Below are positions 33,523-45,740 of a stretch of 64,000 nt of DNA, piece after piece (position 1 is the stretch's first letter; each line of letters opens with the position of its first letter). The position numbers and the translations under genes were made by a program. Under the pieces are notes generated by a model that worked only from the letters and a program-made list of their open reading frames with translations, had not been told where the DNA came from and did not search any database. Origin of the DNA: Megalobrama amblycephala (Eukaryota; Chordata; Actinopteri; Cypriniformes; Xenocyprididae); the NCBI RefSeq assembly GCF_018812025.1, contig NC_063061.1, positions 39,912,674-39,976,673 on the forward strand, given 5' to 3'.

Positions 33523-33575
<53 letters not shown>
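33523..33575. repeat. (CA)n microsatellite
   Basis: Uninterrupted CA dinucleotides, about 26 copies. Confidence 0.97.
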
Positions 33576-33576
<1 letters not shown>

Positions 33577-33851
33577 TATGTAAGTGAGGATACAGTGGAC
33601 TACCAGTAAAATTGATAAAATGGAACCAAAAAAATTATTCAGACACTTTGACCTGACCATGTTTTGCTTAAGTTTTATCTGACATATTTAAGATTATTTT
33701 TTTCTGACACAGTTTAACTTTGAGATCTTGTCATATTTTATTACCATTTAAAACAAACAAACAAACAAACAAAAAAACTATTGTGAATAAACTGTAATAA
33801 TGAATGAAATGTTCAATGTGTCTGAATAAATTGTGGTTTGAGTGTATATTT

Positions 33852-33856
<5 letters not shown>

Positions 33857-33906
<50 letters not shown>
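33857..33906. repeat. (AT)n microsatellite
   Basis: Uninterrupted AT dinucleotides, about 25 copies. Confidence 0.97.
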
Positions 33907-33909
<3 letters not shown>

Positions 33910-34002
33910 AAAGAAATCGTCTGAAAATTACATTTTTGTTTAGCTCTACCTCCTGCTCTACCTCCTCCAGAAGAACATTTATTTAATATTTATGAAAGGT
34001 AT

Positions 34003-34004
34003 CT

Positions 34005-34052
<48 letters not shown>
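34003..34052. repeat. (TATC)n microsatellite
   Basis: About 12 copies of TATC. Confidence 0.95.
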
Positions 34053-35756
34053 TTAATCCACATCAGGTGACGATTATTAGGTTAAATGTTAAAGGATATG
34101 ATTCTATAAGGTAATATTTCAGCACTTGAGAAACGGACAGCGACTCTTAAGTAGCGTGTTCTCGCGTGTTCATGTTAAGTGCATTTTTAGAAACGCACGT
34201 GGAATTGCGTAACCTCGCTCGAAAGCGCTCTTAAGAGCTAAGATACATCGTTATTGGGAAACCCGGCCCAGGATGTTAACGAAGTGTGCGTCTCTGTGTG
34301 TCACTTTCATTTTGTTCTCGGGCATGAGGGTTTTACAGTTATTCCTGTGGTGAGAGTGCCGTTGGAAGGCGGTTGTTGTAGCCCCACTTATTAAAAATGA
34401 GCCGTTATGCTACAGTCAGGGCCGCGTTATCCTATCCACAAGTTTCCTACGCCCCATGAGGCCTTGCGTCAAACGTGGGAGTGTCTTCCGGTTCTAAGTA
34501 AACAAGCTGGACGTGACACTCATTCATTCAACAGTTGACAGTCATTCAAGATTTAACGATCCAAACTTGCGAACGTTTGTTTTTTACTTAAAGATTTAAG
34601 ATTGCAGCATCAATATTTGAACAATGTTTTACAATAAAAAATGTTACAGTAATAGTAATTTATCAATTTATGTCAGGAGTGCACATCAATCATGCTAAAT
34701 CTAACTGATATTTATATTGACATAAAAAGAAAACACATGCCTATTCAGTTGCGCCTGCTTCCTTTTATTTACGATCACAAGGATGCACAAAACAACTCCA
34801 CTAAGGCTTTTAAATCCAAAGGCTTACACATTTAGAAATATATTGATAACATACCCATACCATGTTTACGTCACTTTTCTGAGCATTTCTATTGATTTTC
34901 CTCTAAATTATGCGATGACTGCAATCCGAGGACGTTTGCGCGATCTCTCGTCTATCTATCCTGATCCTTTCAGCCAGAGCAACAGAGGGAGCTCATGAGA
35001 AGACAACAGGAGTTATGAGTTATACGAGTTAACCGGAGTGTGTGAATCTGTGAAAGATATGCATTTGTCAGGAATCAACAGGCACAGGGAAGAGACAGAT
35101 AAAACATTAAACCAAATAAATACACGAAAATCATATAAGAATTGTCTGCAAGCAGTCTCTGATATTTTCCATAAACGTGTGTATTTATTTTCGCAATGGT
35201 TAACATAAGTAGCCTTTAGCATCGCATATGACTGTGGAAACGCGACTGGCTCTGGCATGCACGACACGTTAGGAGCAAAATATCACATCATAAGGCTTTG
35301 GTGCATCAGTGACCGGTGAAGTACAGACAGCGGGTTGTTCATGTATTGCAGGGTCAGGATGCTCTAGTCATGCAGCAGCACTTTTGTGTAAGGTCAGTAA
35401 AGTAAAGGGCAATTAAGGGCACAAAAACTGTTTATTGCATTGTGATATTATTAACTAATAAATGTACTAAACTGAGATGTTGTCCCTGAGCACCGTAACA
35501 ACATCTCTCATAAAGATTTGTAACTTTACAAAGTAAACAATGATCCAAAAAACACTTAGCCTCTTCGCTAATTAGCACACAAAATACCATTGGTATGCTA
35601 CTTCCGCCACCTCACCGGAAGTTGTACCCACGTTCTCTTTTACAGTAGCGCGCCCCGCGGAAACAGGTGGATAGGCAACATGCGTTTTAAAACGCATCGT
35701 TGTCACACACCCGAATCTAGTCACAGGCGCAGCGAACACGCAAGCAAGAATACAAC

Positions 35757-35868
35757 CAGGGCTGCGTTTCCCAAAAGCATCGTAAGCTTAAGTTGATCGT
35801 AGCTCCATTGAAACCAATGGAGCTACGATCATCTTAGGCTTACGATGCTTTTGGGAAACGCTACCCTG
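35757..35868. mobile_element. 112-bp hairpin MITE, GCGTTTCCCAAAAGCATCG type
   Basis: Almost the whole unit is palindromic. CAGGGCTGCGTTTCCCAAAA at the left pairs with TTTTGGGAAACGCTACCCTG at the right, with TTGATCGTAGCTCCATT mirrored around the centre. The CAGGG...CCCTG ends are hAT-like. It shares its right terminus with the next hairpin. Confidence 0.8.
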
Positions 35869-35980
35869 GGGTGCGTTTCCCAAAGCGAACTATGGTCGCA
35901 AGTTCCGTCGTTACCAATAGAGTTCAATGGGACTTACGACCATGGTTCACTAACGATGCTTTCGGGAAACGCACCCCAGG
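35866..35980. mobile_element. Second hairpin MITE fused to the first
   Basis: CCTGGGGTGCGTTTCCC pairs with GGGAAACGCACCCCAGG, with a mirrored centre around CCAATAGAGTTCAATGG. It shares the GCGTTTCCC terminus with its neighbour but has a different stem, so it is a related element and not a tandem copy. The two units overlap by about three bases at CCCTG. Confidence 0.75.
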
Positions 35981-36007
35981 ACAGTAGCGTCTGGGGGTTA
36001 CGGGCTT

Positions 36008-37445
36008 AACCCTTTAACTGCCCCACCAAGAAAAAAGCATTTGAAAATTTTTTTGCTTGCATTTTTTATCTCATTATGTCACTAGTTACCACACTCACTG
36101 TATTTTTTTTCAATACATCCCATAATTTTTAAAATATCGGCCTCTACCAAATGGTTGAGATGGCACTTAAAGGTAAAATAAAAAAATTCATACACATACT
36201 ATGAAATTCAGAAAATATGAACTATAATACTAATTAATTTAAAACATAATCAAAATAAAATAGTTTTATATATTGAATCTTGTTTATTTATTGAAATATT
36301 CTATAAAATATTTCAGATTTTCATTTTATGACAGAAAATTACATGTTTTCTTGTTTTTTTTTAACAATAAACAAAAATAAATAACACAAATAATTAAAAG
36401 TAACAAAACTAAAGACATTACATTCTTTCTGCATTCAAAAACTAAAAACAAAATAGCAAAAGATAGTAATATAATGGCATTTTAGGCTTTTATGATTCAA
36501 GAAACGCCATCAAGTGTGGTAGTGCAACAGGATTTTTCTTTTTTTTTTAGACATATGAACATTTCTCTTCTCAGACAGGGTGATAATTTGGATCCTCTAT
36601 TGGGTCATCATCATCACTGAGCTCAGCATCAGAATCTGGGGGGGTTTCTGGGGCAAGGGCCTGAAGAGTGCATGTTCTTGTACCATAGAAACTGTTGACA
36701 TCCATCTAGTAACTGTAAAAAAAACAACAACAAACAAATAAATAACAATCTCTTACAATTTTAGTAATGTTAGTTCACCAGCATGTCATTTAAGAAGTAA
36801 TTGCCTCTGATAATTATGATTTCCACACATTAATTCAATGAATTCATTATATTTACATCAAAAAATATGCAAAGTGGCAAAAAAATACATATTTAAGAAA
36901 TTATCTCAGCATATTCATGAAGAAATAACAATAGCTGTCATATTCATAGCTAATAATGATCAGAAGTTTATATTTCTCAGCAAATAGTCCATTCTGACTG
37001 CAGAAATGGATGATCTGAAAAGATTACCTTAGCTTTTCTGCATTTAAGTGTCAAGTGTCAAATCAACCGTTTGGTTGAGCATGTTTTTGAAAAATTATTT
37101 GAAACATACTAAAGTGTTTTAATGGCACCAAGTAACATAATTTTGTAAAGTTAGGGCTCTTACAGTGTAATATGTCAAAAAAAGTTGCTTACCTTGCAAA
37201 TTTTCACCAAGAACAGTTCACATGGCAGGAGTGATTTCTTTGTTTCTGGCATCCATGTTTGAGGAAGTGTTGTAACAAGTGCTGTTTATTGACACTCTGA
37301 CATCTAGTGGATTTTTTTGGCATAACATACCTCAACCAGATGGTAGAGATGGCTCAATCAGCTTGAGTTAAGTTAGGTACTCCTCTCAGTGAAATATAGT
37401 GACTCAAAATATGCTCTACCATTTGGTCGAGCAGCCTATACTTAG
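36008..37445 (-). mobile_element. piggyBac-like remnant (tentative)
   Basis: Begins CCCTTTAACTGCCCC right after TTAA (about 36006-36009), the piggyBac arrangement, and contains a minus-strand exon with an acidic piggyBac-like N-terminus. A motif of the form CTACCATTTGGTTGAGC occurs near 36143-36163, 37065-37080, 37331-37353 and 37411-37435, in both orientations. I do not find a convincing right TTAA end; the boundary near 37445 is a guess. Confidence 0.45.
36571..36705 (-). CDS. Acidic N-terminal transposase-like exon, 44 codons
   Basis: Minus strand, ATG at 36705, preceded by an acceptor with a long T tract (ttttttttacag, exon edge at 36712), so the start lies just inside an exon behind a 5' UTR intron. 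The product begins MDVNSFYGTRTCTLQALAPE, continues with DSDAELSDDDDPIEDPNYHP and stops at 36571-36573. Acidic SDDD-rich leaders of this kind precede the catalytic domain in piggyBac-derived proteins, but the catalytic DDE domain is absent. Either a deletion derivative or a small stand-alone protein. Confidence 0.4.
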   Translation of the reverse strand: MDVNSFYGTRTCTLQALAPETPPDSDAELSDDDDPIEDPNYHPV

Positions 37446-37652
37446 GGCGTTCGCATCGTTTAATTTTCGTTATCAGGAGGGTTCGCGGACGTGCGCACTC
37501 CCCGTCCGCGTGCAAACCAATTTTTGTGATGGCACGAACAGTGTGTGTACTGTACAACAGCCCATGCGAGAGTGAAGTGAGTGCTTGAAAACAAAAGTCC
37601 ACTAGATAGTGCGCACGCCGAACGCATCTTTCCTCAGCCAAATACTTTTAAA

Positions 37653-38954
37653 CCCACTGAGCAAATTATGTCCAGAAGACGTCTTTTTGAGGTCTTGTCT
37701 CAGGTTGAAAAGACGTCCACTGAGGGGCCAGAATGAAAGTTTTTATGACGTCTTTTTTTGACGTCTTCTGAACATCCGATATAGACGAACACGCAGAATC
37801 ACCAAAGGAGAAAAATCACAATTTTTAAGCCACCATCGTGGAGATGAGTGTTTGCTTTAGTTGGGCTCTTGACCCTTGACTTTATATATTAGATTTTGTT
37901 TGGGTAAAATAAAAAAAATCATACACATACTATGAAGTCAAAACAGCCAGACAAGCAAAGAAAAAAGATGGTCAGGTTTTGGTTATGATTTCACATAATC
38001 ATTATTTGATCTGAATCACTGAACTCATTTAGAGTCCAATCTCTGAGTTAGATTCACATTATTGATTACAGCAGAACTGTGATTCTACAGCAGAAGATCA
38101 ACTTTATCAATACGATTCACATGATTTCAGAAAAGGTGTGTTGAACAAAAAAAAGTTTGTATTTTAGGCACACACAGACATCAAGGATCAGTGTGTGAAT
38201 CTCAACAGTGGTGGCCATCAAAAAGCATGTTGCAATGCATTCTGGGAGCCGCCAATCAAAATTCACCCATGGCTCCCATCATGCATTGCTGCATGAATAA
38301 ATTATGAGCTGAATTGTCTTAGTAATTTTCTTTATTCTCACTATTTAAATTTTTCTGTTTTTATGTGACTTTTTAGTAGCTTGTTTTCTAATGTTCAGAG
38401 TTGATCTGTTGATCAGAATATGTTGCTTGTCACCGTCATTGAGATTCACAGGCTGATTCTTGATGTCTGTGTGTGCCTAAGAGAAAGATTTTTTTATCAT
38501 GTGAAATCCTTCATATTATTTTGATAAAGCTGATCTGCTGTAGAATCACAGTGCTGCTGTAATCAATAATGTAAATCTAACTCAGAGATTGGGCTCTAGA
38601 TGTGTTCAGTGATTCAGGTCAAATAATGGTTATGTGAAAACATAACCAACACCTGATCATTTCTCTTTACTTGTCTGGCTGATTTGACTCAGTTACAGCA
38701 GCCCAAACAAACTCTAATATTAATAAGGCAAGGGTCAAGAGCCCAACTAAAGCAAACACTCATCTCCACGATGGTGGCTTAAAAATTGTGATTTTTCTCC
38801 TTTGGTGATTCTGCGTGTTCGTCTATATCGGATGTTCAGAAGACGTCAAAAAAAGACGTCATAAAAACTTTCATTCTGGCCCCTCAGTGGACGTCTTTTC
38901 AACCTGAGACAAGACCTCAAAAAGACGTCTTCTGGACATAATTTGCTCAGTGGG
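37653..38954. mobile_element. 1.3-kb palindromic foldback element
   Basis: The left end CCCACTGAGCAAATTATGTC is exactly inverted at the right end, and the first 220 bp of each arm are almost identical. The pairing continues inward (for example TCAATAATGTGAATCTAACT against its complement) to a centre near 38.3 kb, so the whole unit is one long palindrome. AGACGTC motifs recur in the subterminal part, as in EnSpm/CACTA elements, whose ends start CACTG/CACTA. No clear target duplication beyond AA is visible. No coding capacity. Confidence 0.9.
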
Positions 38955-40578
38955 AAGGCTCGCGCGTCTGTGCGCGAGACAAGAAGCCGTGTACATATGT
39001 TCAGAAAAATGAAGTATAATAGAAATAGTGCTGTCAATAACTTGCTATAGCCTAGTTTGTTAAATGTAGCCTACTGAAAATCATTAAGAAGCTGAATAAA
39101 TGGACCATAAATGGACGCTGCCATGTCTTAACGTCTTAAAAGCAGTAATGTCAGTAGTACAGAACTGAGTCATATTGTATTTCTAAAAAAAGGGCTACGT
39201 CTGCACATTTTAAGATGCTGCACAAGGTGTGAATAAATATAACTCGCACTCGCTGGGGTGGATACTCTTTATTCAACGAAATAAAATGCTCATAAACGTG
39301 ATGGAAACATATTTAGAGAAGAAACTTCTAATGAATTTATTAGGAATAAAACGTGCATTAAAAAGTCTGTGACAGAATAATTAATCAGCTAGAATAATCT
39401 TCGGACTCATCGCATCTGAAATGAGGTTATGATCATTCTGAAATTGCAGAGCCAGAGTCGAATTTAAACTTGGACTTGTTGAAAAGGCTTTTTTTTTTTT
39501 TTCTTTTTTTTTTCCCACATTTCTGAAATAAGGGAAGTGGGGGTTCCTTAGCCCATGGTTGTCTGGTGTCCAGACTAAACCACATGTCTGAGCCATTTAA
39601 CTGAAAGCACATCTTAAAATATGTCAGTGTCAGTGTTGATTTGTATCAAGATTCACAGCAGTAGTAAAATATTGAAAAAAATGACAGTCAATTAAAAAAC
39701 TCAAACGAGTCAGATTGACATGAGGGTTAACTGTCCTAACTGAACTGAGATCAGTGTGTCAGATAAAAGCACATGGTGGAAGTGTACTCAGACCTCTGTT
39801 ATTATACAAGTTGATCTGTAAGGACATGAACAGTCATGAGTAACAGACCACTGAATGAGCCGTGGAGAAAATGAGTTCAGAAAGAGTTAATGCACAAACA
39901 CACATCTGATCATTTTATATTTATAATTGTGTGTCTGCATCTCAGGATGGACTTTTATTGGCTTGTTTAATTCAGTTTTTAATCTACTGTTGTTACATGT
40001 TTCAAAGACAAAGAGCCTTAAATGAGGAAAACAAAATGACAAATAATTCAAATAATTACAGGAAACAGCGGGTGCAAAAATGACACAAACATCAAGAACC
40101 TCACATGAGGAGTGTCATATTTAACATGGAAAAGACACAATACTGGAACAACTGGATGAAAATACATTATTTCACTTACAACTGAAGATTCAGAATAAAA
40201 AAAAAAACTATACAACAATATGAGAATATAATAGCATTTACACGTACACTATTTATACTGTTATTTTACCTACAAAACATTTATTTCTCCTGCTGGTTTG
40301 TTCTTGTTCAGGTCTGTTCATCTTATTTCATAATGATCCGTTCTGAATAAAGCTGCTGTCAGGATCTTCAAAGTCCAGAAGACACTTTAATAAAATTAAA
40401 AATAATAAATGTTATTTTATAAAGTGCCTTTTAAAGCAGCTTCTCAAAGTGCTGTACACAGTTTAAACAATACAATTAATAAAAGCAATAATAATAATAA
40501 TAATAAACATCAACAAGCAAATGCATGTTTAAATCACTTGTGTGCTTTTAAAAGAGACGCATGAATCAGACATGATAT

Positions 40579-40617
<39 letters not shown>

Positions 40618-40961
40618 TACTGACTGATCATCAGAGATTCACATGATTACATTTGGAAATAGGCATGTTTTGTAACAAAATAGAGATATCCTGTCAATGT
40701 TATAAACTTTTGTAAACCCAGCCAGTATAATCACAATGAAAGAATTCAAACTGCAATATTTAACATATATACCATGTTTAGTGTTGGTGTGTGAACACTG
40801 GTTTGATGGGCGAAGATTGTGTAACGGACGAAAATATGTGGCTGAAAATTATGTTCCTGTTTTATCTTGCATCTGCATTCTTCATTTGCATCTGTTTCCT
40901 TCACAAAAACGAAGTTCTTTCACCCCATTTCACTCAGACCTGCCTCTACACCCTCACACAC

Positions 40962-40964
<3 letters not shown>
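38955..40964. other. No gene; minor repeats
   Basis: The right flank of the palindrome (38955-39000, GC-rich) may continue the host repeat seen at 37446-37652. A T-rich run lies at 39488-39511 and an (ATC)n run at 40582-40617. A fragment at 40400-40460 resembles the 0.9-kb repeat. No exon is supported. Confidence 0.4.
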
Positions 40965-41056
<92 letters not shown>

Positions 41057-41073
41057 CACACACCCTCACACAC
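40965..41073. repeat. Compound (CA)n microsatellite with CCCTCACACA interruptions
   Basis: Dinucleotide CA runs broken by CCCT blocks. Overlapping open frames of Thr/His here are artefacts of the repeat. Confidence 0.97.
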
Positions 41074-43431
41074 ATACAAACTTAAAACGTGACAGCTAGA
41101 AATAGGTATGAGATGTTTAATTTGCTAATGAACTTATTAAACATTATAGTGATTAACAGATCATTATTTAATGTAAATTACTATTGTTATACCAGTGTCC
41201 TCCACTATCAGCTCTTCTCCTGTCCTCCTCTCTCCTCATATATGATCTCCTTCTATATGTTCCACTCTTCCTCTCCTTCCTCTATACCCACACCACACCT
41301 TTACACTTACATCTCTTTATTTTTCTATAAATTTAGCTTCAATTTTGATCAAATTATTTTCTAATCGATTGCATATTGTGTCATATATCCCTCGAATGCA
41401 TACTGCAGTCCCTTTTGTCTTGCTCTCTCAGATATTTCACCTGTTCGCCAAAAAAGACACCGGTGCATACATACTGTAAATGACTTGCCAGGCACGAAAG
41501 CTTGACAGGCGTAGCAACAGTAACTAAGGAGGGCGGGGCTTAGAGAAGGGTCCATTGTGCCTTAAGAAGCTCATCACAGTTTAACTGTATCAGTGATATT
41601 CATTTGGATCAGACAGATATTGAGAAGCTTTTGTTCACATGGTGTTGATCTGAGTTTTATGACAAACTGAATCTCTCTAGTACCATTGAAATATACCTTC
41701 TCTGAATCATTTTTTGATTTGAAAATCAGTTCTTAGTAAATGTTTGTGCTTTCCCAGATCACAGATCTTTTGTTTTGAATTTTGTCAGCATCTATTTCAC
41801 ATAATTCATTAAATCATTGTTACTGGCAGCAATAATCAGATCATCAGCCTAAAATTATTACAGTCTTTCTCTCTGTTTCAGTGTGTTTACTGTACACACA
41901 GTGATCAGCTGAATTCTGCACAAAATCATCTATCATTTTATTTTAAAACTGTTTTAAATCATACAGTGAATTGTTCAGCGTGGAGATTAGCTTTTCTCCT
42001 ACGTCTGACTTCACTCCAAAACCTTCTGACTGTTTCATGTAAATCTCACAGAGAGAGCAGTCATTTGGGAAATTCTGTGGCCAGAAACCCCCATGCAGTG
42101 CTGGGTGAGTGTATTAACAACACTAATCCACCAGTGTCATTACATGGAATTCTTACTGTGTTTTCACTGAGTGTGGTTCTTTTAAAGAGAACTCAAGTGT
42201 GAATAAAGTGTGAGTCATCTTTGAGCAATTGATGTTATAATTTATTATTTCTGAATTAGCTTCTAATTGTGTAATTATGTAACTGGCATATTTTACCTGA
42301 CAAATAAAATGGTACATTTGATTCAATCTGGTCTCTCCTGAAATCATTATGACCAGCAGGCTGAGCTGCTCCAGATCTGTGTCCAGGATGGGTCAGACTG
42401 AAGGCTCATGAATTAGAATCACAATCTAAATTTAATAATCTTTTGAAATCTTTTGAGTCTGATTAAGCACACGGCTAAAGTAAAATAGAAATTAATTAAA
42501 AAAAAAGGTGAAATTCACAGAAGCGCTGCATTATACCTTCACCCAGGCCGTTGGAATCCGTTCGTTGGGCCAACAGGTGGAGTTTTGGCCTTTTCTCCTC
42601 CTGAACCATTTTTTGCTTCCTTTTGACTTGCCTTGTTACTTATAATTTTTGTAAATAAACCTTTTTTACTTTTTCACTGTTACTGCTTCACTCAAGGGAA
42701 ACGTAACAACAGCAGATCTACATGTTCAAACTGTCTTCAGTTTCACATGATCTTTCAGACATTGTCTGATATCAGTCTGTTTTCATGAAATCTGCTCATA
42801 TTTAATGATCTCATGAATGTGACTGATCCTGTAATATAATGTGATCCAGATGAGCTTCATATGTGACACATGATGATCCTCATTCAGCTTCAGATCAGAT
42901 CTCTGATTTCTCTTCACTGTCTCTGAATCTGAAACTAAAGGCCTCAAATCTACTGCTGACATCTAGTGGACAAAGATGGAAACTGCACTCAATATTCTGT
43001 GTGTTATTAGAAATATAAAACACAATCTGAGACATATTTATTTACAATACCATAAACTAGTGACATTACTTCAGTTTAATTCACTGAGTGTCATTCAGTA
43101 TCAACTCAAATAATAATACGATTTTACATTTAGAGTGAAATGACAGAACTTACAGCAAACTAATGCAATAATGGATATTATATATATAGTTGATGGAGTT
43201 TAAACTCTGGAAACAATATGGATCTGAAATCATATTCTCTCAGTAGATATTGTTTTGAACTGTTAAAGGCGAGTTTTATATGTTATGGATGTTAAAGTAT
43301 TTTCATTTTAAATTGAAATTATCTTACATCTAGTAATGATGAAAGTAGCTTTTACATAAGGAAAATGTATTATAATGAGACTCATTTTAATGTATTTTTG
43401 ACATGAGTTTATTAATATATTCTTCCATTAG
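41074..43431. other. No complete gene; duplicated block and possible LTR end
   Basis: 42238-42420 matches 29177-29375. At 42535-42710 the layout (AATAAACC near 42654, then a stretch ending GGAAACGTAACAAC) looks like the tail of an LTR, with no partner seen. 42052-42104 could be a short exon (acceptor aaatctcacag, donor gtgagtg) encoding RAVIWEILWPETPMQCW, which is weak. 42955-43020 resembles 8645-8700. Confidence 0.35.
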
Positions 43432-43514
43432 GAGATGATGAAGATGAGCTTGATATGAAACATCATCATCATCATGATGATCTGCTGACAGATGAATCAG
43501 AAACACAGTCTCTG
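43432..43514 (+). CDS. Weak candidate exon, acidic/His-rich
   Basis: Between acceptor ttcttccattag and donor CTG|gtaaga the open frame reads GDDEDELDMKHHHHHDDLL, then TDESETQSL. It enters at phase 1, as do the terminal exons of the family at 28, 46 and 48 kb, and the phrase CTGACAGATGAA is shared with the terminal exon at 48037-48086. It lies on the opposite strand to those and its partners are not found. Confidence 0.25.
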
Positions 43515-44867
43515 GTAAGAACAGAAATGATTCTGTCAGAAAGAGAAACAGATCTTCTGTGTGAAACGACAGAAACTGGAGAATAAAGTCATTCTGTCAT
43601 AAACTCCATCAATAAAAGCACAATCACAGCCTGCTTTAGGATATTAAAGCTGAAACTGAAGAGATCTTCATTCAAACCTTCACAATAATATCAAAACAGC
43701 ACAAGTCATACTTTAGATCAACACTTTGACTCATTTCACATCTCTGTGTTCAATAATGTTTCCCTTAAAATTACAACTTGTTGCTTTTCATATTCTCTGA
43801 ACAACAGAAACCTGTATGTGTTTTCATCGCTGTAAAACACATTTATATCTGTAGATTCTGCTGTGATTCTGGTGATCTCCTGTAGAGGGCGACACGTCAC
43901 TGTATTACAGGGGTCAAAGGTCAATCCAGCTCTGGAGCCTCAGTTATCTAACTGGATGAAGAGGAATATTGAGTGTTTATTGATTTTTTTTATTTTTTAT
44001 TTTAGAAATGTTTGAGTTTCTTTTCATAAATCTGGATTATTTCAGAGAAGTTTATTCTTCACTTTTACATTTATTTGTACAGCACTTCATTGTTTCAAAG
44101 CAGCTTCATGGAAAATGCATATTTCTACATTAGTTAAGATCGATCAGTTATGCACAGATAATACAGTCACAGTTACAGTAGTGAACGTCAAATTAATGAT
44201 TTCATTACAGTATAGAGATGATAATGTTACACGTTGTGGAGGAATCCAGGTGAGGAAAAGAAAGTTGTCTATTCTCAGAACAAACACAAACTCAACACAA
44301 CTATATGAAGGTTTTTCACATGAGCATCTTTAAACTAAAGATTTATTCTTTCATTTGATTCACTGCTCCACATTAATAAAGAACGGACTTTCACGAACGT
44401 TCACCCTGAAAGTCCAAATCCCATTATCTGTGTATCCGACTGGAATCTGATCTGAAATTATTGACGTCCTCATTGTGTATCTCAACTGTTTAGATCTGAT
44501 TTGTGTTCTTGTGACGCTCTTTGGTTTGCTGGAATTTCTATGGCAATGATGTTGTGTTGGGCTTGTTTCTACAGTTTCTATAACACCGTTTGAAGTTTAC
44601 GTTACATGGTGTGAGAAAGTCACATAAACCACACAAAATCCAATCAGAGCGGCCAGACTGAGGTGGATTTCCAGAAATGAGGTTTGAAGAGGATTTCAAA
44701 CCATTTGAATGTAGATCAGAACAGATCTTTGACCATTCACTCTTGCTAAATCCAATCAGATTTCAATTACATGTGGACAAAAATGGGATTTGGACCGTCA
44801 GTCTGAACGTATCTTAATATACACACAGCTGAAGCATATTGATATCTTCTTGTCTGGAGTGAGGTTT
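43515..44867. other. No gene; small repeats
   Basis: 43855-43930 resembles 12465-12560. 44060-44120 resembles the 0.9-kb repeat (ACATTTATTTGTACAGCACT). The rest is unassigned. Confidence 0.4.
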
Positions 44868-44875
44868 ATGTAAGG

Positions 44876-45067
44876 CAGGGGTTTCCCAATCCTGTTCCTG
44901 GAGATCTAGCTTCCTGCAGAGATCAGATCCAGCCCTGATCAGCACCTGTCTGTAATTATCAAGTGCTCCTGAAGATCTTAATTAGCTGATTCAGGCGTGT
45001 TTGATCAGGGCTGGATCTGAACTTTGCAGGAAGCCTGATCTCCAGGAACAGGGTTGGGAAACCCCTG
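44876..45067. mobile_element. 192-bp hAT-type MITE with perfect TSD ATGTAAGG
   Basis: CAGGGGTTTCCCAATCCTGT at the left pairs with ACAGGGTTGGGAAACCCCTG at the right. ATGTAAGG is found directly outside both ends (44868-44875 and 45068-45075). Palindromic stems continue inward (CCTGGAGATC...GATCTCCAGG). Confidence 0.9.
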
Positions 45068-45190
45068 ATGTAAGGTAATGAGAAAATAAGCGGGCAGTTT
45101 CTCAATCAGAGAATCAGTGGCTCAATTAGAGCGCTGCAGTTCCATGTTTCACCACAGATTCACACTGGAATATTGTGTGGCGCTGTAGAG

Positions 45191-45513
45191 CTGTGGTTTT
45201 CAACCAGCACCGGTTAAGGGGGTCACGAGCACCTGTCAGTTCAAAAATGAAAGTGAAATTCTCGAGTGAAACAGCTGTAAAAGTGAGATTTTACTAGCTA
45301 TATTTAGTCATCCATTAAAGGGGGCAAATTGACTCTTCTCCCAGCTAATCATTGGGGTTACAGCAGGTTGGTGCAACTGAATTTGAGCAAAAATAACAAA
45401 AAACAAAATGGACTGGTGAATTGTAAAATCAAGAATACCAGAGATGATCAAAACTAATGAAATTATATAAACGTAGGGGGGCGCATGTCCAAAAAGTTTG
45501 AAAACCCCTGCAG
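45191..45513. mobile_element. Small hAT-like element, TGGTTTTCAA termini
   Basis: The left side starts CTGTGGTTTTCAACC and the right side ends TTTGAAAACCCCTG, an inverted pair of the same family as the lone end at 494-511. No clean 8-bp duplication is seen. Interior is non-coding. Confidence 0.5.
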
Positions 45514-45618
45514 AGAGTCAGATCAGTTCATTAGTCTGTTTTTCTGTGATTGGATGAGTCTGTAAAAGCTGAAACATGGAGTAAACAGACTGTATGATGA
45601 AGATGATGATGATGATGT

Positions 45619-45740
45619 TCAGGTCTTCATCAGTGATGTTGTGTGTTCTTGAGAAGATGATGAAGGGTTTTGATGAGAGAATCTCTCCTCAGTTTTGACA
45701 TCAGAATCAATCTTTACAGGATCATCTGGATCACATGACA
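45619..45740 (-). CDS. Terminal exon, two-exon gene copy B
   Basis: The acceptor ttctag opens a phase-1 continuation reading (L)SCDPDDPVKIDSDVKTEER, FSHQNPSSSSQEHTTSLMKT, then a stop at 45619-45621. Residues DPDDPV through NPSSS are identical to copy A at 27946-28103, but the triplet-repeat poly-Ser tail of copy A is absent. Function unknown; the charged, low-complexity make-up gives no domain match that I recognise. Confidence 0.5.

Larger units (their letters stand above)
32750..35756. other. No gene; transposon debris and microsatellites
   Basis: Includes a homopolymer junction (C)n(T)n at about 32886-32911 and a GC-rich patch at 32925-33050 (CCCGCCGAAAACGCGCCCCC) that looks like the start of a transposon transcript. 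34140-34275 holds a CTTAAGAGC-type hairpin end (TTGGGAAACCCGGCCC). 35590-35760 is GC-richer. None forms a supported gene. Confidence 0.4.

Noticed and set aside
40736..41099. Thr/His-rich frames of about 100 codons
   Set aside because: Translation of a (CA)n microsatellite in overlapping frames.
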